Assembly (NCBI GenBank): GCA_965215115.1
Contig: OZ244050.1
Coordinates: 2,170,001-2,234,000 of the forward strand
DNA from: CALDTK01 sp965215115
Lineage (GTDB): Bacteria; Bacteroidota; Bacteroidia; Chitinophagales; Saprospiraceae
Reading direction: 5' to 3'
Length of the DNA: 64,000 nt
Within the stretch, counting starts at the first letter, position 1. The number at the start of each line of letters is the position of its first letter. Under the pieces are notes generated by a model. It was not told the origin of the DNA. It saw only the letters and a program-made list of their open reading frames with translations, and did not search any database. Shown here piece after piece: positions 61,766 to 64,000 of the stretch. Both the position numbers and the translations under genes were made by a program.

Positions 61766-62698
61766 ATGAACGGCTGGCTTACTCTCCTCCTCGTGATCGT
61801 GTGTGCCGTCGGGGGCCTGTTGTGGTACCGCCAGTGGCACCAGCGCCGCCGCCGCGAGACGCGCCTGCGCGACCGCGAGACGCTGGCGCCGATGACGAGC
61901 TTCAAGACGGTCTTCCCGGACGCCGAACCCATCACCGACGACGCGGCCCACCGCATCGTCGAGGCCGAGCTCCACCACCGCTCCGCCGCGGAGATGACCC
62001 CCAACGAGGTGGCCACCGAGACGATGCACGACGAGGCGTCCCCGGCCGAGGAGGCGCCCGTGCTCCCGGCCGAGGCCCTGCCGGCCTTCGGGGACAACGT
62101 CGTGGTGGCGCGGATGGCCGGTCCGCAACTCCTGCTCGAGAGCGCGCGCGAGATCCTCTCGCGCCTCGCCGACGACACCGACGGCGAGGACCTGCCCGAC
62201 CCGCTCGTGCGCGCGCTCGACGGCGGGGGCGCGGCCATGGTGATGCCGGCGGGCGCGGGCGTGGAGACGACGCTGTACGTGCTCGACCTGCTGCGCCACC
62301 CGGGCTACGGCGACCCGGTGCCGGCGGAGGCCTGGGTGACGATCCGCCACGACGACGTGTTCCTGTCGGTCAACGACGCGGAGGCCAACGCCGCCCTCGA
62401 GCGCGCGATCGACGAGACCACCGCGCGCCTCGGGGAGGGAGACGCGCGTTTTGGCGAAAGCCTCACGGCCGCCATCAGCACGCGGCTCGTGGAGCGGGGC
62501 CTGCCGTACGGCGCGCGGCTGTACGCCTTTTACGCCAGCCGCGACCCGCAGGCCGGGCTCTCGCTCACCGACGATGCCGGCGGGGGGTACGTGACGCAGT
62601 GGGACTCGCTGGAGGTGCCGCGCCTGCGCGCCGTGGAGCGGGTGGAGCGCGGGTTCGTGGACGTGCCGGAGGACGTGCGGGAGGTGATGGGGCTGTAG
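61766..62698 (+). CDS. Membrane-anchored protein of unknown function
   Basis: 310 aa. One N-terminal TM (WLTLLLVIVCAVGGLLWYRQW) followed by basic residues, then a soluble part without a family I recognise. Residues about 30-60 (APMTSFKTVFPDAEPITDDAAHRIVEAEL) and 110-260 (VVVARMAGPQLLLESAREILSRL..., TTLYVLDLLRHPGYGDPVP, WVTIRHDDVFLSV) are amphipathic. A TACCTTCG box at 61730-61737 lies 28 nt before the ATG. One hairpin motif (62449, RFGESL). Ends in a GTGCCTGG repeat. Confidence 0.7.
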   Translation: MNGWLTLLLVIVCAVGGLLWYRQWHQRRRRETRLRDRETLAPMTSFKTVFPDAEPITDDAAHRIVEAELHHRSAAEMTPNEVATETMHDEASPAEEAPVLPAEALPAFGDNVVVARMAGPQLLLESAREILSRLADDTDGEDLPDPLVRALDGGGAAMVMPAGAGVETTLYVLDLLRHPGYGDPVPAEAWVTIRHDDVFLSVNDAEANAALERAIDETTARLGEGDARFGESLTAAISTRLVERGLPYGARLYAFYASRDPQAGLSLTDDAGGGYVTQWDSLEVPRLRAVERVERGFVDVPEDVREVMGL

Positions 62699-62700
62699 GG

Positions 62701-62775
62701 TGTGGGGTGCCTGGGTGCCTGGGTGCCTGGGTGCCTGGGTGCTTGGGTGCTTGGGTGCTTGGGTGCGGAGTGCGG
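62701..62775. repeat. GTGCCTGG octamer minisatellite
   Basis: About nine units of GTGCCTGG/GTGCTTGG between two convergent genes, related to the array at 41430-41585. Confidence 0.85.
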
Positions 62776-62779
62776 GGTG

Positions 62780-63697
62780 CTAGGTGCCTTCGTACGCCAG
62801 TCTTACGACGCCACCGGTGCCGATCTTGCCCTCGGTCGAGAGCCACATGTCGCCGTTGGGCATGAAGTCGATGCCCTCGGGCTGCTCGAGTTGGAGGGGC
62901 TTCATGTCCCAGGCCTGCTCGACGCGGCCGAGGGTGTCGAACACGATGAGGGCCTCGCGCTTGGCGGAGATCATGACCCAACGCCCGAGCCTCGGGTGCC
63001 AGGCGGCGCCGGAGGGGCGGAGCCCACCCTCGAGGTAGCCCTCGCCGCTCTCGACCCGGAAGAGGGGGCTTTCGCCAAAACGCGCCCGGGCGAGGTCGAC
63101 GCCGTAGGCTTCGTTCGCGCCGCCGGTGGTGTGTTTCTTACAGACGAGGAGCAGCTGTCTGCCGTCCCACCCGAGGCTCTCGGTGTCGCAGGTGCGGGCG
63201 GCGGGGGTGCCGAAGAGCTCGTGGAGTTCGGGCTTGCCGCTGCGCCAGTTGACGAGTTCGAGCAGGGTCGCGTCGGAGCGGAGCACGAAGAGTCGGTCGC
63301 CGACGAGCTGGATGTCCTCGTAGTCCTCGCTCGGGCCGAACGTGAAGGAGCGCACGGCCTCGCCGGTGGCCATGTCGATCTGGTAGAAGCTCCCGGTCTC
63401 GTCCTCGACGGCGCCGAGGGTTCGGTCGTCGAGGACGGTGATGCCGGAGATTTCCTTGAGGAAGGTGGGCAGGCCGAAGCGCGCGGTCGGCGCCCCGAAA
63501 TCGTACGGTGGCTCGGTGAAGGCATCGAGGGGCTCGTCCGTTTTGGCGACAGCCGTAGCGTCCCCGCGCGGACTCTCGACCACGGTGCCGTCACCGCCGG
63601 AAGCACAGCCCGCGAGCGCCATCGCCGCGAGCGCCAGCGCGACGAGCAGCGAGCCGGCGCCCGCCGTCGGGAGCCGTCGGAATAGTTGGAGACCCAT
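62780..63697 (-). CDS. SdiA-regulated-domain lipoprotein
   Basis: 305 aa. ATG 63697 (an in-frame GTG lies 6 nt upstream) opens a lipoprotein signal ending ALALAAMALAGCAS. The mature region matches the SdiA-regulated/beta-propeller type: FLKEISGITVLDDRTLGAVEDETGSFYQIDMATGEAV, DYEDIQLVGDRLFVLRSDATLLEL, EGYLEGGLRPSGAAWHPRLGR and QPEGIDFMPNGDMWLSTEGK. Probably surface or periplasmic; function unknown. Hairpin motifs at 63067 and 63541. Confidence 0.82.
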   Translation of the reverse strand: MGLQLFRRLPTAGAGSLLVALALAAMALAGCASGGDGTVVESPRGDATAVAKTDEPLDAFTEPPYDFGAPTARFGLPTFLKEISGITVLDDRTLGAVEDETGSFYQIDMATGEAVRSFTFGPSEDYEDIQLVGDRLFVLRSDATLLELVNWRSGKPELHELFGTPAARTCDTESLGWDGRQLLLVCKKHTTGGANEAYGVDLARARFGESPLFRVESGEGYLEGGLRPSGAAWHPRLGRWVMISAKREALIVFDTLGRVEQAWDMKPLQLEQPEGIDFMPNGDMWLSTEGKIGTGGVVRLAYEGT

Positions 63698-63711
63698 GCT
63701 CACCGAACGCC

Positions 63712-64000
63712 CTAGAGCGGCTCCGGGTCGACGGCGCCCTCGAAGATGTCCGAGGGCTTGAGGTCGTAGCTAAACATGAGGATGTCGTCGGTATTGTAGA
63801 CGTCCACGTAGATGGACGAACTCCCGCGCAGCACCTCCGCGGCGATGGTATCCCGGGCCATGAGCTCCAGGACACGCGGCTTCATCTTGAGGAAGGTCGG
63901 GTAGCCGGTGGGGGCGTCGGCCGGGACGTCGTAGAACTGGAGTTGGTAGCGGAGGATGCGGTCGTTCTGGACGAAGAGCTTCTTGAGGTAGGCGTTCTTG
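63712..64000 (-). CDS. Protein C-terminus, unknown (runs off window)
   Basis: The last 95 codons of a gene on the minus strand, ending TAG at 63712. Visible sequence (KNAYLKKLFVQNDRILRYQL, then YPTFLKMKPRVLELMARDTI, SSSIYVDVYNTDDILMFSYDL, SDIFEGAVDPEPL) is soluble and not recognised. It ends 9 nt before the next gene, so both are probably co-transcribed. Confidence 0.6.
   Translation of the reverse strand, partial: KNAYLKKLFVQNDRILRYQLQFYDVPADAPTGYPTFLKMKPRVLELMARDTIAAEVLRGSSSIYVDVYNTDDILMFSYDLKPSDIFEGAVDPEPL

Overview
The window is 64 kb of GC-rich DNA (roughly two thirds G+C by eye) from a member of the Bacteroidota, most likely a marine, polysaccharide-degrading Saprospiria/Lewinella-like lineage (Rhodothermia is a less likely alternative). 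Evidence: a serine protease with a type IX secretion C-terminal sorting domain, a TonB-dependent receptor and a TonB energy transducer, a DUF5686/carboxypeptidase-regulatory protein, a bamD-rpoZ-coaBC operon, mevalonate-pathway genes (mvaD and a GYDIA-type GHMP kinase), and Bacteroidota -7 promoter boxes (TAnnTTTG, often TACCTTCG here) placed only 4-9 nt from many start codons. The window looks chromosomal; I see no prophage, integron, IS element, rRNA or tRNA.

Layout. 1-7.2 kb: end of a secreted protein, a GHMP kinase with an apparent gamma-glutamylcyclotransferase-like tail, a small membrane protein, an eight-copy 99-bp palindromic array, a PIG-L deacetylase and an ammonium transporter. 7.2-14.9 kb: secreted barrel-like protein, galactokinase, two paralogous small lipoproteins, an internally deleted beta-lactamase remnant, a DUF5060-type glycoside hydrolase, prfA and tsaB. 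15-24.2 kb: two ArsR regulators, TonB, recO, a GH3-family enzyme, an oxidoreductase, a ParE-like toxin pair, a nucleoside hydrolase, hicAB and mvaD. 24.2-36.3 kb: HupE with a His-rich DUF4198 protein, DUF5686 protein, AAA-ATPase/PD-(D/E)XK protein, TonB receptor, and a BlaI/M56 pair in which the peptidase is fused to ankyrin repeats and preceded by three operators. 36.5-47.6 kb: small barrel protein, sulfatase, alpha-L-rhamnosidase, PBP1C, TraB/GumN protein and a secreted subtilase. 48-64 kb: purine nucleoside phosphorylase overlapping a membrane-bound MutS homologue, a third small lipoprotein, bamD-rpoZ-coaBC, a frameshifted sucB-type E2, a second sulfatase, smpB, DPP-IV, and several lipoproteins.

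The most striking signal is not a gene. A 14-nt motif, TTTT followed by a 10-nt mini-hairpin (3-bp stem closed by a GNAA-type loop; commonest form TTTTGGCGAAAGCC), occurs 62 times by my reading, about once per kb. It lies in both orientations, equally sense and antisense to genes, in all reading frames, and almost always inside coding sequence. Stem arms covary (GGC/GCC, GCC/GGC, AGC/GCT, CGC/GCG, GAC/GTC, ACC/GGT) while the loop stays G-N-A/C-A. This looks like selection on a DNA hairpin or palindrome and has the density and distribution of a DNA uptake sequence. Around it the intergenic spaces are packed with other repeats: a structured ~80-bp REP-like family (four copies), several GC-rich palindromes, and locus-specific minisatellites.
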